Shown: positions 11,741 through 22,550 of the stretch, piece after piece
How the letters are laid out: the number at the start of each line of letters is the position of its first letter
How positions within the stretch are numbered: the first letter of the stretch is position 1
Source of the DNA: Glycine soja
Lineage: Eukaryota; Streptophyta; Magnoliopsida; Fabales; Fabaceae
NCBI RefSeq assembly: GCF_004193775.1
Contig: NC_041002.1
Location: 14,522,113-14,586,112, forward strand
DNA length: 64,000 nucleotides
Reading direction: 5' to 3'
The notes under the pieces: generated by a model
Databases searched by the model: none
The model's input: the letters and a program-made list of their open reading frames with translations, nothing else
Told to the model about the DNA's origin: nothing
Translations under genes and position numbers: made by a program

Positions 11741-11902
11741 CCTAAAAAAGAGGATGAGCTAGCTGCACAAAAGAGAAAGCTTCCTGATCATGAGGGAGCT
11801 AACAAAAATTTTCATGCAGGTGGACCTTCTTCTAGTAGTTCTGACTTGCTGTAGCCTCCTATCCCTTTTCCATTTCCACCTAGAGCAATTCCAAACAAAA
11901 AT

Positions 11903-12444
11903 ATGGAAGAAGTGGATAAGGAGATCTTGAAGACCTTCAAGAAAGTAGAAGTGAACATACCTCTGCTAGATGCCATCAAGAAAATTCCAAGATATGCCAA
12001 GTTTCTAAAAGAGCTGTGCACCCACAAAAGGAGGCTCAAAGGCAATGAAAGGATTAGCATTGGCAGAAATGTGTCAGCATTGATAGGTAAATTTGTTCCT
12101 CACATTCCTGAGAAATGTAAGGACCCAGGTACTTTCTGTAGACCTTGCATTATTGGGAACAACAAATTTGAGAATGCCATGCTAGATCTAGGAGCATTAT
12201 TTAGTGTGATGCCTCTGTCCATTTTCAATTCTTTATCTCTTGGACCTATGCAACCTACAGTTGTGGTGATTCAATTGGCAAATAGAAGTATTGCTCGCCC
12301 CACAGATTTCATAGAGGATGTGTTGGTTCGGGTTGGCGAACTTATTTTTCCTGCTGATTTTTATGTTCTTGATATGAAAGAGGGATTTTCCCATGGTTCA
12401 GTTCCAATTATTTTAGGCATACCATTTATGAAAACAGCCCGAAC
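11903..12444 (+). pseudogene. Athila-type protease of element B, split by B2
   Basis: The open frame starts MEEVDKEILKTFKKVE and covers the conserved GKFVPHIPEKC, GELIFPADFYVLDM and ILGIPFMKTAR blocks. The active-site segment reads MLDLGALFSVMP, keeping the Asp that B1 lost. The frame is interrupted right after the codons for the conserved Ala-Arg by the insertion of B2 at the TSD CGAAC (12440-12444). It resumes at 22551, and the reading beyond 12444 is LTR sequence. The neighbouring gag and linker show the usual Athila order. Confidence 0.82.
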
Positions 12445-13264
12445 TAATGCAATCCTCCCTAGGAAGGGACCAGTCACTAGAGCCATGAACAAAAGGCTCC
12501 AAGCGGATTGGGCTAGAGCTGCTGAAGAAGGCCCTAGGGTTCTCATGAACCTCAGGGTAGATTTCTGAGCCCATGGGCCAAGTTTGGGTCCAATTCTCTT
12601 TGTACATATTAGAATAGGATGTCATTATATTTGATCCTTGTATTTAGGGCTCCATATTGTAGGTAGGGTACCCTAGAAATATAGGATTTTTCAGCCCTTG
12701 TATTTAAGGGCACCTAGACTAGTTTTTGTATTAGGGGTAGTTTTGTAATTTCACATGCACTAAGTGAATATTTGATGTGTGTGTTTGGAAATAAATTTAA
12801 TTGAATTGGTTGAAGCCCAATCCAATTAAATTTTAGAGGGGGAGGTGAGCATTTTCTTACTACACCCCATTGCCACATCATATAGTCACACTTTGTGCAT
12901 GTTCTTCATGCTTTACATGCCTCATGACATCTAAGCACACTTAGTGGAGAATGTTGGAATTGATCTTGAATTAGTGGGCTGAACCATAACTAAAATTCAC
13001 TAATCATAATTAGTGAAATTTTGGCTCCAAAGTTTGGCTCCACAAATTCAATTTCAAATTCAAGTGAAATTTGAATTGAAATTCAAATTTCCCTCCAATT
13101 TTGTGTGACACTTAGGTTATAAATAGAGGTCATGTGTGTGCATTCATGACCTCCTATGGTGGTGAGCTTCTTCTAGACTCATCTTCTCCTTGAAGTGGCG
13201 TCTCCTCTCTCTCTTCCTTCTTCATTCCGCTGCCATTAATCTTCCTAGAAGCAAAGGAATCCAT
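12445..13264 (+). repeat. Plus-strand LTR arm of B2, 3'-truncated
   Basis: It starts TAATGCAATCC (TGATGC with the terminal G changed to A) and follows the family LTR up to CCATTGATG. There it meets the opposite-strand LTR, with TGATG shared at the junction. A TATAAATAG box lies at 13118-13126. The first ~125 bp encode the conserved pol tail ending ...LMNLRVDF and TGA. The last ~35 bp of a normal LTR are missing. Confidence 0.85.
13118..13126 (+). promoter_or_regulatory. TATA box in the chromovirus LTR arm
   Basis: TATAAATAG, conserved in all LTR copies of this family (for example 20784-20792 on the minus strand). It is the likely core promoter of the LTR. Transcription from here would run toward 13265 and read through the inverted copy. 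Confidence 0.55.
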
Positions 13265-13963
13265 TGATGTAAGCTCCATTGGAGCTTGTAAGCTCTATTT
13301 ATAGCCTAAGTGTCACACAAAATTGGAGGGAATTTTGAATTTCAATTCAAATTTCACTTGAATTTGAAATTGAATTTGTGGAGCCAAAATTTCACTAATT
13401 ATGATTAGTGAATTTTAGTTATGGTTCAGTCCACTAATCCAAGATCAATTCCAACATTCTCCACTAAGTGTGCTTAGGTGTCATGAGGCATGTAAAGCAT
13501 GAAGGACATGCACAAAGTGTGACTATATGATGTGGCAATGGGATGTAGTAAGCAAATGCTCACCTCCCCCTCTAAAATTTAATTGGATTGGGCTTCTACC
13601 AATTCAATTAAATTTATTTCCAACCACACACATCAAATATTCACTTAGTGCATGTGAAATTACAAAACTACCCCTAATACAAAAACTAGTCTAGGTGCCC
13701 TAAAATACAAGGTCTGAAGAATCCTATATTTCTAGGGTACCCTACCTACAATATGGAGCCCTAAATACAAGGATCAAATATAATGACATCCTAGTCTAAT
13801 GTGTACAAAGAGAATTGGACCCAAACTTGGCCCATGGGCTCAGAAATCTACCCTGAGGTTCATGAGAACCCTAGGGCCTTCTTCAGTAGCTCTAGCCCAA
13901 TCCTCTTGGAGCCTCTTGCTCATGGCTCTAGTGGCTGGTCCCTTCCTAGGGAGGATTGCATCA
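13265..13963 (-). repeat. 3' LTR of B2 (699 bp, internally deleted)
   Basis: On the plus strand it runs from TGATGTAAGCTCC to GATTGCATCA. Compared with the 5' LTR it lacks about 290 bp between GGAGCTTGTA and CTCTATTTATAGCC (near 13291). The minus-strand 5' end directly follows the PPT. Confidence 0.87.
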
Positions 13964-14460
13964 TCCCCTTCCCCTTGAAAAGGATTTGACCTCAAATCTG
14001 TTAGTTCCTCCTCCTCAATATTAGCTCCACCTACAAAAGGAATTAAATCAGAAATGTTAAAAGTGGTGCAGACTCCTTACTCTTCTGGGAGGTCCAACCT
14101 ATAGGCATTGTTATTGATCCTCTCCAAAACCTGAAAAGGTCCATCCCCTCTAGGGCTAAGCTTGGATTTTCTTTTAGTAGGGAATCTATCCTTCCTAAGA
14201 TGGAGCCAAACCCAGTCACCCTTATTAAGAACTAGCTCTTTTCTTCCTCTATTGCCTTTAGTTGAATACACCTTTGTTTGGTTCTCTATTTGGTTCTTAA
14301 CCCTCTCATGCAACTTCTTTACAAACTCTGACCTAGATTCCCCTTCTTTATGTATAAAAGAAGTGTCTAGTGGGAGGGGAATGAGGTCTAACGGTGTTAG
14401 GGGATTGAACCCATAGACAACCTCAAAAGGGGACTGCTTGGTGGTTCTATGAACCCCCCC
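13840..14460 (-). pseudogene. Integrase C-terminus and LTR-embedded pol tail of B2
   Basis: After the C-run frameshift near 14455 the minus strand encodes the integrase C-terminal region. The GPY/F-type module is visible as DWVWLHLRKDRFPTKRKSKL and GPFQVLERIN. One TAA follows LPEE (where a Tyr codon is likely ancestral). The frame then stays open through FNISDLIPF, an acidic ANIEEEE segment and NPFQGEG, the last encoded by the polypurine tract. It continues into the LTR as ILPRKGPATRAM...LMNLRVDF, with stop at 13840-13842. A pol frame that uses PPT and LTR sequence is known from CRM-type chromoviruses. Confidence 0.8.
13964..13978 (-). other. Polypurine tract of B2
   Basis: On the minus strand this reads AAGGGGAAGGGGA, directly before the LTR start TGATGCAATCC. 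It primes plus-strand DNA synthesis. It is also translated in frame as part of the pol tail. Confidence 0.8.
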
Positions 14461-15683
14461 CCCCTATTGTAGGCAAATTCTACATGAGGAAGATACTCAT
14501 CCCAAGACTTATGGTTGCCTTTCAAAAGAACCCTTAAAAGGGTGGATAAAGACCTATTCACTACCTCTATTTGCCCATCAGTTTGTGGATGACAAGTGGT
14601 AGAGAAAAGAAGTTTAGTTCCTAGCTTAGCCCATAGGGTTTTCCAAAAGTGGCTAAGGAACTTAGCATCTCTATCTGACACAATGGTCCTAGGCAAACCA
14701 TGGAGTCTCACAACTTCCCTAAAAAAGAGTTTTGAGATATGGGAAGCATCATCCACCTTGTGGCATGGTATAAAGTGTGCCATCTTGCTAAACCTATCCA
14801 CCACCAAAAAGATAGAGTCTACACCTCTTTGGGTTCTAGGAAGCCCAAGGACAAAATCCATACTAATGTCTACCCAAGGTGCAGATGGGATGAGTAAGGG
14901 TGTGTATAGCCCATAAGGCATCACCCTAGACTTGGCTTGTAAACAAGCCACACATCTAGTGCAATGCTTATGGACATCTTTCTTCATATGGGGCCAATAA
15001 AACTTTTCATTGAGTAAGACAAGGGTCTTGTCTATCCCAAAGTGGCCCATGAGCCCACCCTCATGGCTCTCTTTCACAAGTAATTTCCTAATGGATCCTT
15101 GGGGTATGCAAAGCTTTCCCTCTTTGAACAAATACCCCTCAGCCAAATAGAATCCATCTTGGGCCTTTTTCCGACAACTATCGTAAATGAGAGAGAAATG
15201 TTCATCTAAAGCATACAAGTCCCTAATATTATCAAATCCTAAAATTTGAGCTCCTAGGGAGCAAAACAATGTGTGTCTCCTAGAGAGGGCATCAGCTACC
15301 ACATTTGATTTTCCCTTTTTGTATTTGATAACATATGGAAATTTCTCTAGGTACTCTACCCATTTTGCATGCCTCTTGTTTAACTTGCTTTGCCCTCTAA
15401 TGTACTTAAGTGATTGATGATTACTATGAATGACAAATTCCTTGGAAACAAGGTAATGTTCCCAAGTTTGGAGGGCTCTTATTAAGGCATAAAGCTCTTT
15501 ATCATAAGTGGGGTAGTTAAGGGTGGCACTATGAAGTTTTTTACAAAAATAAGCAATAGGGTGCCCACCTTGTAACAATACAGCTCCAACTCCCACTCCA
15601 GAGGCATCACATTCTAGCTCAAAAGTTTTAGAAAAGTCAGAAAGAGCTAGAACAGGTGCCTTAGTAAGCTTTTCTTTGAGCAA
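14397..15683 (-). pseudogene. RNase H and integrase of B2 (open segment, broken at the end)
   Basis: A 428-residue open segment. RNase H comes first: [16 protein letters not shown] (first Asp), [12 protein letters not shown] (Glu), then [12 protein letters not shown], where the usual Asp is Asn, and ADALSRR. The integrase follows with a HHCC zinc-binding region (H at [12 protein letters not shown] at CTRCVAC). Its D,D,E core is visible as [19 protein letters not shown] and [10 protein letters not shown]. The frame breaks at a C run (about 14455-14464) inside the AYNR motif. RNase H has lost a catalytic residue; the integrase core triad looks complete. Confidence 0.85.
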
Positions 15684-15710
15684 AGCAAAGGCTTGCTCTT
15701 GTTTTTCACC

Positions 15711-16907
15711 CTAAGTAAATGCCATATTCTTCTTCACCATCTCATTGAGAGGTGATGCAATTGTAGAGAAATTAGGAACGAACCTTCTATAGAAGCTTGC
15801 TAACCCATGGAAGCTCCTAATATCTCCCACACTTTTTGGGGTGGGCCATTCTTGGATGGCCTTGATTTTCTCAGGGTCCACTTGGACCCCATTTCTACCA
15901 ACTACAAAACCTAAGAAGACTATATTATCTACACAAAAGGTACACTTCTCTATATTTGCATAGAGGGTGTTTTTCCTAAGGACTGAAAGAACTTGCCTGA
16001 GATGTCCTAAGTGATCATCTAGGCTCCTACTGTACACTAAAATATCATCAAAATAAACAACTACAAATCTACCTATGAAATCCCTTAAGACATGATGCAT
16101 AAGCCTCATAAAGGTGCTTGGTGCATTAGTGAGCCCAAAAGGCATCACTAGCCATTCATACAAACCAAACTTGGTCTTGAAAGCGGTTTTCCACTCATCA
16201 CCCTTTTTCATCCTGATTTGGTGATAACCACTTTTAAGATCAATTTTAGAAAAGATATTGGCACCATGCAACTCATCAAGCAAATCATCAAGTCTAGGAA
16301 TGGGGTGCCTATACTTTACAGTGATGTTGTTGATGGCCCTGCAATCTGTACACATTCTCCATGTACCATCCTTTTTGGGCACCAACAACACTGGCACAGC
16401 ACATGGGCTTAGGCTCTCTTGGACCCAGCCCTTCTCCAACAATTCTTTAACCTGAGACTCTATCTCCTTAGTCTCCTGAGGGTTAGTCCTATAGGCTGGC
16501 CTATTAGGAAGGCTTGCTCCTGGGACTAGATCTATTTGGTGTTCTATTCCCCTTAAAGGAGGTAGCCCAGGGGGTATCTCTTTGGGAAATATATCACCAA
16601 ATTCATGTAAGAGTTCTTGGACCTTTGGGGGTAAGGTCTCAAATGTAGGAATTGTAGCAGTGCTAAGGGATGTTTCCCTTGATAGGAGAAGGTAGAAAGA
16701 TTGTTTAAGAATGAGTGCTCTTTTAATATCACCTTTTGTAGCAAAATAATATTCCTTCTTAACAATCTTCTTGGAGGAATCCTTTTCCTCTTTTTCCTTC
16801 CCCCTGGCCTTTGAAGACAAGGCCTTACTATCCTTCTTTTTCTTTTGTTTTTCTAATTTTTCTTCCTCATCCCTCTTATCTTTCATAGTTAGTTGATCTT
16901 TGGCCAC
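15711..16907 (-). pseudogene. Reverse transcriptase of B2 (open segment)
   Basis: 398 residues covering a lysine/glutamate-rich linker and a nearly complete RT. Landmarks are [79 protein letters not shown] and the catalytic YFDD in [13 protein letters not shown] stop separates it from the protease segment (16907/16908) and another from RNase H (15709). The [15 protein letters not shown] wording and the linker resemble CRM/Reina-type chromoviruses more than Tekay/Del. RT itself has all core motifs. Confidence 0.87.
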
Positions 16908-17897
16908 CTATGAAGGTGTTTGAGGATGCAACACAAATTTAGTGCCAAGATGGGTGAGGGTAATCTCATTAGTTAGGCCATTATAAATGATCTTCCTAAC
17001 AAATTGCCACGGCCTTCCTAAAAGAACATGTCCTGCCTCCATGGGAACTATATCATAATTAACTTCATCCTTATATGTCCCAATGGAGAAAGGTACCTTC
17101 ACTTGTTGGTTAACTATCATTTCCCCTTGCTCATTGAGCCATTGAAGTTTATAAGGTTTTGGGTGGGGAATGATAGTGAGGTTCAACTTGGAAACAAATC
17201 TTGTGCTACAACAATTGCAACAAGATCCACTATCCACAATGAGAGAACAAGTTTTATCTAAAATTTTGCATCTTGTATGAAAGATGTTCTCTCTTTGGGA
17301 TTGAGATAGATCACAAGATTGACCTCCAAGGAGCCTTCTAACCATTAAGAGGTCACCTTCTTCATGGGGGTAGACTTCCTCACTAGACTCTTCACCCCTT
17401 ACTTCATCTTCACTTCCACTAGAGGAAGGGCAAGAAGTAGTCTCCTCTTGACTACTATAAATGTCTTGACCCCTCATGATCATGGTTTTCTTTGTGGGGC
17501 ATTGAGAGGCAATGTGACCTCTCCCAAGACATTTGAAGCATTTAATGTTGCTAGTCCTTTCTTGGGAACTAGTCTTAGGGGTGTATTTCTCTATGGTCTT
17601 ACCCTTATCTTCCTTGGGTTTTGAAGGTGTAGCCCCTAAAATTCCATGGGCTTGGTCCTTCCTTGGATAAGATTGAGAGCCATAAGATTTTGAAGAAGGC
17701 TTTCTTTTAAGTTGTTGCTCCACTCTTATACAAAGTTGGACTAGCTCATCTAGGTCCCTATATGGAAGGAGTTCAACCTTGTCCCTCACTTCCATATTAA
17801 GCCCACTAAGGAACCTAGCTATGCTTGTTCTTTCCTCCTCTCTAAGTCCAGCTCTTAAAAAAAAGTAGTTCCATTTGTTGTCTATATTCTTCAACAC
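16908..17897 (-). pseudogene. Gag C-terminus and protease of B2 (open segment)
   Basis: It encodes the end of the gag core, then a CCHC zinc knuckle (CFKCLGRGHIASQC) that would bind element RNA. An acidic Ser/Glu stretch follows, then an aspartic protease region with the active-site D-S-G (SLIVDSGSCCNCCS) and a VLLGRPWQF block. The upstream end is a frameshift in an A run at about 17860-17868. The downstream end is a TAG at 16908-16910. Confidence 0.83.
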
Positions 17898-18027
17898 TCA
17901 TACTCCCTTGTCTAAGCCTTTGGAGCTTGTCCATAAGCTCCCTTTCATAGTAGGAGGGAATGTGCCTCTTCCTAAGGGCACTCTTAAGATCATTCCAATA
18001 CTCTACTGGAGGATCCCCATGAATCCT

Positions 18028-18642
18028 TCATTCCCTAACAAGGGAAGTCCACCAATAGAGGGCATACCCTTGAAAGCTAAGGGTAGCCAATGGAACTTTT
18101 CTCTCTTCGCTAATATGATGGCAAGCACAGAGTTGTTCAACCTTCATTTCCCAATCTAAGTAGGCCTCAACATTATCTTTTCCATGGAAATATGGGAGGC
18201 TAATGTTAACCTCTTGAGGCCTTCTATCCTTTTCTCTTCTTTGGGAGTGATGTTTAGTATGTGAACTATGACTCCCTCTATAATAGTCGCTAAGTTCTTC
18301 ACTTAAACTCTTGCAAGAGTCATGACTACTATAGAAGGCATGTTTTTCTCTTTTCATTTCTTTCATTATTTTTCTTCTTTCTTCCTCTTTTATTTTCTCT
18401 CTTTCATCTTGACTTATTTCTTCCACTCTTTTCTTACCTTTTCCTTTTCTCTCTTGTTTTTCATTCCACAACTTAAAGGATCTCAACTCATCTAATATCT
18501 TCTTATACAAGGGGTCCTTAGGAGTAGAACCCTCACCATTAACACTAGATGAAGAATGAAGACTCATGTTGGTTCCTAAGTTATGGTTCTTTCTTGTTGG
18601 GGGTTTGAAAAAAAGGTAAAAGAAACTAGCCAAAATAAACAC
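18028..18642 (-). pseudogene. Gag N-terminal part of B2
   Basis: The likely start is the Met of MSLHSSSSVNGEGS (18567), equivalent to the ATG at 36404 in element E. The residues before it in the open frame belong to the leader. A charged KRVEEISQDEREKI helix region is followed by the gag core SLPYFHGKDNVEAYLDWE and FQGYALYWW. The frame ends at a TGA after LVRE, where element E has an Arg codon. It would have joined the segment at 17897. Confidence 0.82.
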
Positions 18643-20463
18643 TAAAAGAGGTGTGAAAGATAAGGTAAAAACTAATTGGTAAAAGGCAAGCTATCTAGGT
18701 GGTTTGACAATGGAGGGTAAAGGAAATAAGCTATGAAATTAAGCAAGAAATTAAAGTGCTAGAAATGCAAACTAGGCGGATCCTAAGAGTGTTCGGATGA
18801 CCTCATTTAAGGTTCCCAACAAAACACTCACTATCCTAAGGGAAAATTGCCTAAAATTATTACACACAAATGGAAGTAGGGTGACCTAGCGGAGGCTCCC
18901 AACTTACTTCCAATGAAAGGCCTTTTTGTTACAAAATTTGAAAGCAAAGCAAATTTCCAATTACAAAATTACAAAGAAAAAAAGTCCTCAATTGTGGTGG
19001 CTATTCTCTTTTTAGTGTTTCACTCAATTTGGAGTGCTTCTTGTTCCAATAGCTCTTAAGGTGGTTGGCCCCCTTGCTTCTTGACTCAAATTCTTCAAGA
19101 TATGGCACTAATCCTCCTTCCCAATTCCCTATATGGCAACTCACAAGCAAGGAAACAAAGAGAGAAACAATAACCAAAGACCAAAAAAAAAATGAAATGA
19201 AAGCTAAACCAATAGAGTTTTAACAAGACAAATTTTCAAGGATTATTCAACAATTAAAGCAATGAAAAGCACAAAAAAAACAAGCTAGGACTCAAAGAGA
19301 AACCTAGAATGGCTATAGAGTATAGTAGAAAAACTAAAAAAAAAAAAGACTCAAGAAACCTCTAGTTTTGGCACCTGTTTTCACAATAATTTTCAATTGA
19401 AATTTTAGAACTAGGATTGGTATAAAATAGGCACCAATTATAGAGCAAATTTTGAGCCAAAACAACAAGCACACTTTCCTTTCACTTTTTTTTTTCCTGG
19501 ACACTGATTTTTCAGCCAACTTGTGAAATTTTTCTTATTTTTTCCTTTAATCCAAATCGCTTGGTTCTTTTTTTATAATTTTGGTCCAGATGTCTAGAAA
19601 ATTCAGTAAAACGTTCAGCTCAAAAAACGTAGTGACCAATTCCCAGTAATTTATACAAGTTCATATGTTCAAGCTGCCAGCACCAGCGATTTCAACCTAG
19701 AAATCAAGAGTAGTGTTTATGTTTCTTAAGGCTTGGATAGTTACAATTTATGTTTGCTTATGCTCAATTATCTTGAATAAGACAATTCAAGAGAGCTTAA
19801 GACTTATTTTGATTCACAAATCCAGCCACAACTCAGCACCACAACTCAACTTCATCATAGGCATCATGTAGGAAACTTAGAAAACAAAAAAAAGTTCAAG
19901 AACAAGACTACTTCTAGGAATTGATTTAGAACATGTTATGAACTAAATAACATTAATGAATTAGACTCAAAATTCAAAAGATAGGCTAAGAATGACAAAA
20001 ATACATGAACAAATGTATCTAGAATTCAATAAACAAAATAAAAATTCAACACAAACTTAGAACATAATGTGACAATTACTATGACTAAACATGACTCTAA
20101 GACAACATGTATTAAGTGATTTACACTTAGATTTTTGTGTTTTTTTTCTAATCAATATTTTGGAAGAAAATTTAGATCTAAAGGTTCAGCACAAGAATAT
20201 TATGAATGAAAAATGATAGAACCTAAAATCAACACAAAAAACATGATTCAAGAGTAGATCTACAAAATTTGAACCATAGAAATGCAAGAACAAGTGTAGA
20301 TCTAAGATTTAATCGGTTTATTTTTTTGAATCTACTCTAAACAGCACCAAACCACAAGACAATGGAGGATATACAAGGAGAATAAGATGAAGAACAAGGA
20401 ATTAAAGAGAATTCACCGAACAAAAAGATAGAGGAAGCAAAAGAACATCACCTAGATGAAGAT
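18643..20463 (-). other. 5' leader of B2
   Basis: About 1.8 kb of AT-rich untranslated leader between gag and the PBS. It is shared, in opposite orientation, with 34488-36400 of element E and in part with 203-710 of element A. It contains no convincing coding sequence. Confidence 0.7.
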
Positions 20464-20476
20464 GCTCTTGATACCA
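20464..20476 (-). other. PBS of B2 (tRNA-iMet type)
   Basis: On the minus strand TGGTATCAAGAGC, two bases downstream of the LTR end. Confidence 0.78.
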
Positions 20477-21290
20477 CATGATGTAAGCTCCATTGGAGCT
20501 TGTAGGCCTAGGATCTTCTTCATCAATGGATTCCTTTGCTTCTTGGAAGATAAATGGAAGCGGAATGGAGAAGGAAGAGAGAGAGGAGACGCCACTTCAA
20601 GGAGAAGATGATTCTAGAAGAAGCTCACCACCATAGGAGGCCATGGATAAGAGCTTGGAGGAAGAAGGAGATGAATGAAGGGAGAGGGAGAGAAGAGCAT
20701 GAAATTTTGTGCTCTAAATGAGCTCTGAAATCTGAAGTTAATATTCAAATGATCAAAGTTGAAAAAATGCACACACATGACCTCTATTTATAGCCTAAGT
20801 GTCACACAAAATTGGAGGGAAATTTGAATTTCAATTCAAATTTCACTTGAATTTGAAATTGAATTTGTGGAGCCAAAATTTCACTAATTTTGATTAGTGA
20901 ATTTTAGTTATGGTTCAGCCCACTAATCCAAGATCAATTCCAAGATTGTCCACTAAGTGTGCTTAGGTGTCATGAGGCATGTAAAGCATGAAGGACATGC
21001 ACAAAGTGTGACTATATGATGTGGCAATGGGGTGTAGTAAGCAAATGCTCACCTCCCCCTCTAAAATTTAATTGGATTGGGCTTCTACCAATTCAATTAA
21101 ATTTATTTCCAACCACACACATCAAATATTCACTTAGTGCATGTGAAATTACAAAACTACCCCTAATACAAAAACTAGTCTAGGTGCCCTAAAATACAAG
21201 GGTTGAAAAATCCAATATTTCTAGGGTACCCTACCTACAATATGGAGCCCTAAATACAAGGATCAAATATAATGACATCCTAGTCTAATA

Positions 21291-22383
21291 TGTGGACAAA
21301 GGATCAAGCTGAATGTTTTGATGATGCCAAAGTTTCACATGCGTCTCAAAGCTTTATTCAAGACAAAGAAATTAAAGATATTCAAGATGGATGATCAAGA
21401 CAGTCTCTAGAGTCTTAGAAAGGGTATATTAAATAGGAAGGGAATTCCAATTGAAGTAGCAAAAGGTTTGGCCAAGAATTTTAAGTTAAAAAGTCTTTTT
21501 CAACAAATTTACTCTCTGGTAATGAATTACCAGAAGATGTAATCGATTACCAGTGGCCAAAACTGATTTACAACAGCTATTAAAATTTGAATTCAAAATT
21601 TGCACTGTGTAATCGATTACACATATATGGTAATCGATTACCAGCAGTTATTGAACATTTTAATTCAAATTTTAAAGCTTGTAATCGATTACACAAATAA
21701 TGTAATCGATTACCAGAGCACATTTTCAGAAAATATTCTCAACAGTCACATCTTTTTATGTGGTTCTTGAATGGCTATCAAAGGCCTATATATATGTGAC
21801 TTGAGACACGAATTTGCTAAGAGTTTTTAAGAACAAAAAGGTCTTATCCTCTTAAAAAGCAAAATCGTTTTATCCTCTTACAAATTCCTTGGCCAAATTA
21901 CTTGTGATTCAATAAGGAATTATTTGAGTGCTCAAATCGTTCAATCTATCTCTTTCAAGAGAGATTTCTTCTTCTCTTCTTCTTCATTCTGAAAAAGGAT
22001 TAAGAGACCGAGGGTCTCTTGTTGTGAAAGAATTCTAAACACAAAGGAAGGATTGTCCTTGTGTGTTTAGAACTTGTAAAAGGAATTTACAAGATAGTGG
22101 AACTCTCAAGCGGGTTGCTTGGGGACTGGACGTAGGCACAAGGGTGTGGCCGAACTAGTATAAATCTGAGTTTGCACTTTCTCTTCCCTTAAACTCCTTT
22201 ATTTATTATTGTTTTATATTCATATTCAAATTGTTCTATTTGAATCAACATTTAAGAAATTCATTATTAAGGGAATTTATAACTTGAATAGAAAGTTAAA
22301 TAGAATTTTTAATTGGGGAAATAATTTGTAATATCTTAATTCAACCCCCCCTTCTTAAGATATCTGAGGCCACTTGTTTAACA
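21291..22383 (+). repeat. Solo LTR, copia-like family (1093 bp), TSD TAATA
   Basis: It starts TGTGGACAAAGG and ends CTTGTTTAACA, with TAATA at 21286-21290 and 22384-22388. It holds no coding region, so it is a solo LTR left by LTR-LTR recombination. It carries five copies of the palindrome core TAATCGATTA between 21538 and 21715. A TATATATAT box lies at 21787-21795, and a poly-pyrimidine tract is near the end. Its end sequence (GAGGCCACTTG) is shared with 37711, 39466, 47653 and 48286. Confidence 0.88.
21787..21795 (+). promoter_or_regulatory. TATA box of the copia-like solo LTR
   Basis: TATATATAT follows AAAGGCC, as CCTATAAATAGG does in the sister LTR at 47653-48285 (minus strand). It is probably the LTR core promoter. 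It sits about 70 bp downstream of the palindrome cluster. Confidence 0.5.
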
Positions 22384-22550
22384 TAATATGTACAAAGAGA
22401 ATTGGACCCAAACTTGGCCCATGGGCTCAGAAATCTACCCTGAGGTTCATGAGAACCCTAGGGCCTTCTTTAGCAGCTTTAGCCCAATCCTCTTGGAGCC
22501 TCTTGCTCATGGCTCTAGTGACTGGTCCCTTCCTAGGGAGGATTACATCA

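Larger units (their letters stand above)
12445..22550 (-). mobile_element. Chromovirus compound element B2, TSD CGAAC, with head-to-head LTRs
   Basis: The whole block is flanked by CGAAC at 12440-12444 and 22551-22555. The intact target is visible in B1 at about 7888. The element proper is on the minus strand: 5' LTR 20479-22550 (with a solo LTR inside), PBS 20464-20476, leader, gag (18642), protease, RT, RNase H, integrase (to about 13840), PPT, 3' LTR 13265-13963. An additional plus-strand LTR arm (12445-13264) sits at the left, so both outer ends are LTR 5' ends. The RT sequence and a pol tail running into the LTR suggest a chromovirus of the CRM/Reina type. The clade is not proven. Stops and a C-run frameshift disable pol. 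Confidence 0.88.
20479..22550 (-). repeat. 5' LTR of B2, split by a solo LTR
   Basis: 20479-21290 and 22384-22550 form the LTR (about 975 bp once the 1093 bp insertion and one TAATA are removed). The plus-strand ends are TGATGTAAGCTCC and GATTACATCA. A minus-strand TATAAATAG lies at 20784-20792. The right end abuts the TSD CGAAC of the compound. Confidence 0.88.

Noticed and set aside
20464..20476. tRNA gene fragment
   Set aside because: The similarity is to the 3' end of tRNA-iMet only, as expected for a primer-binding site.
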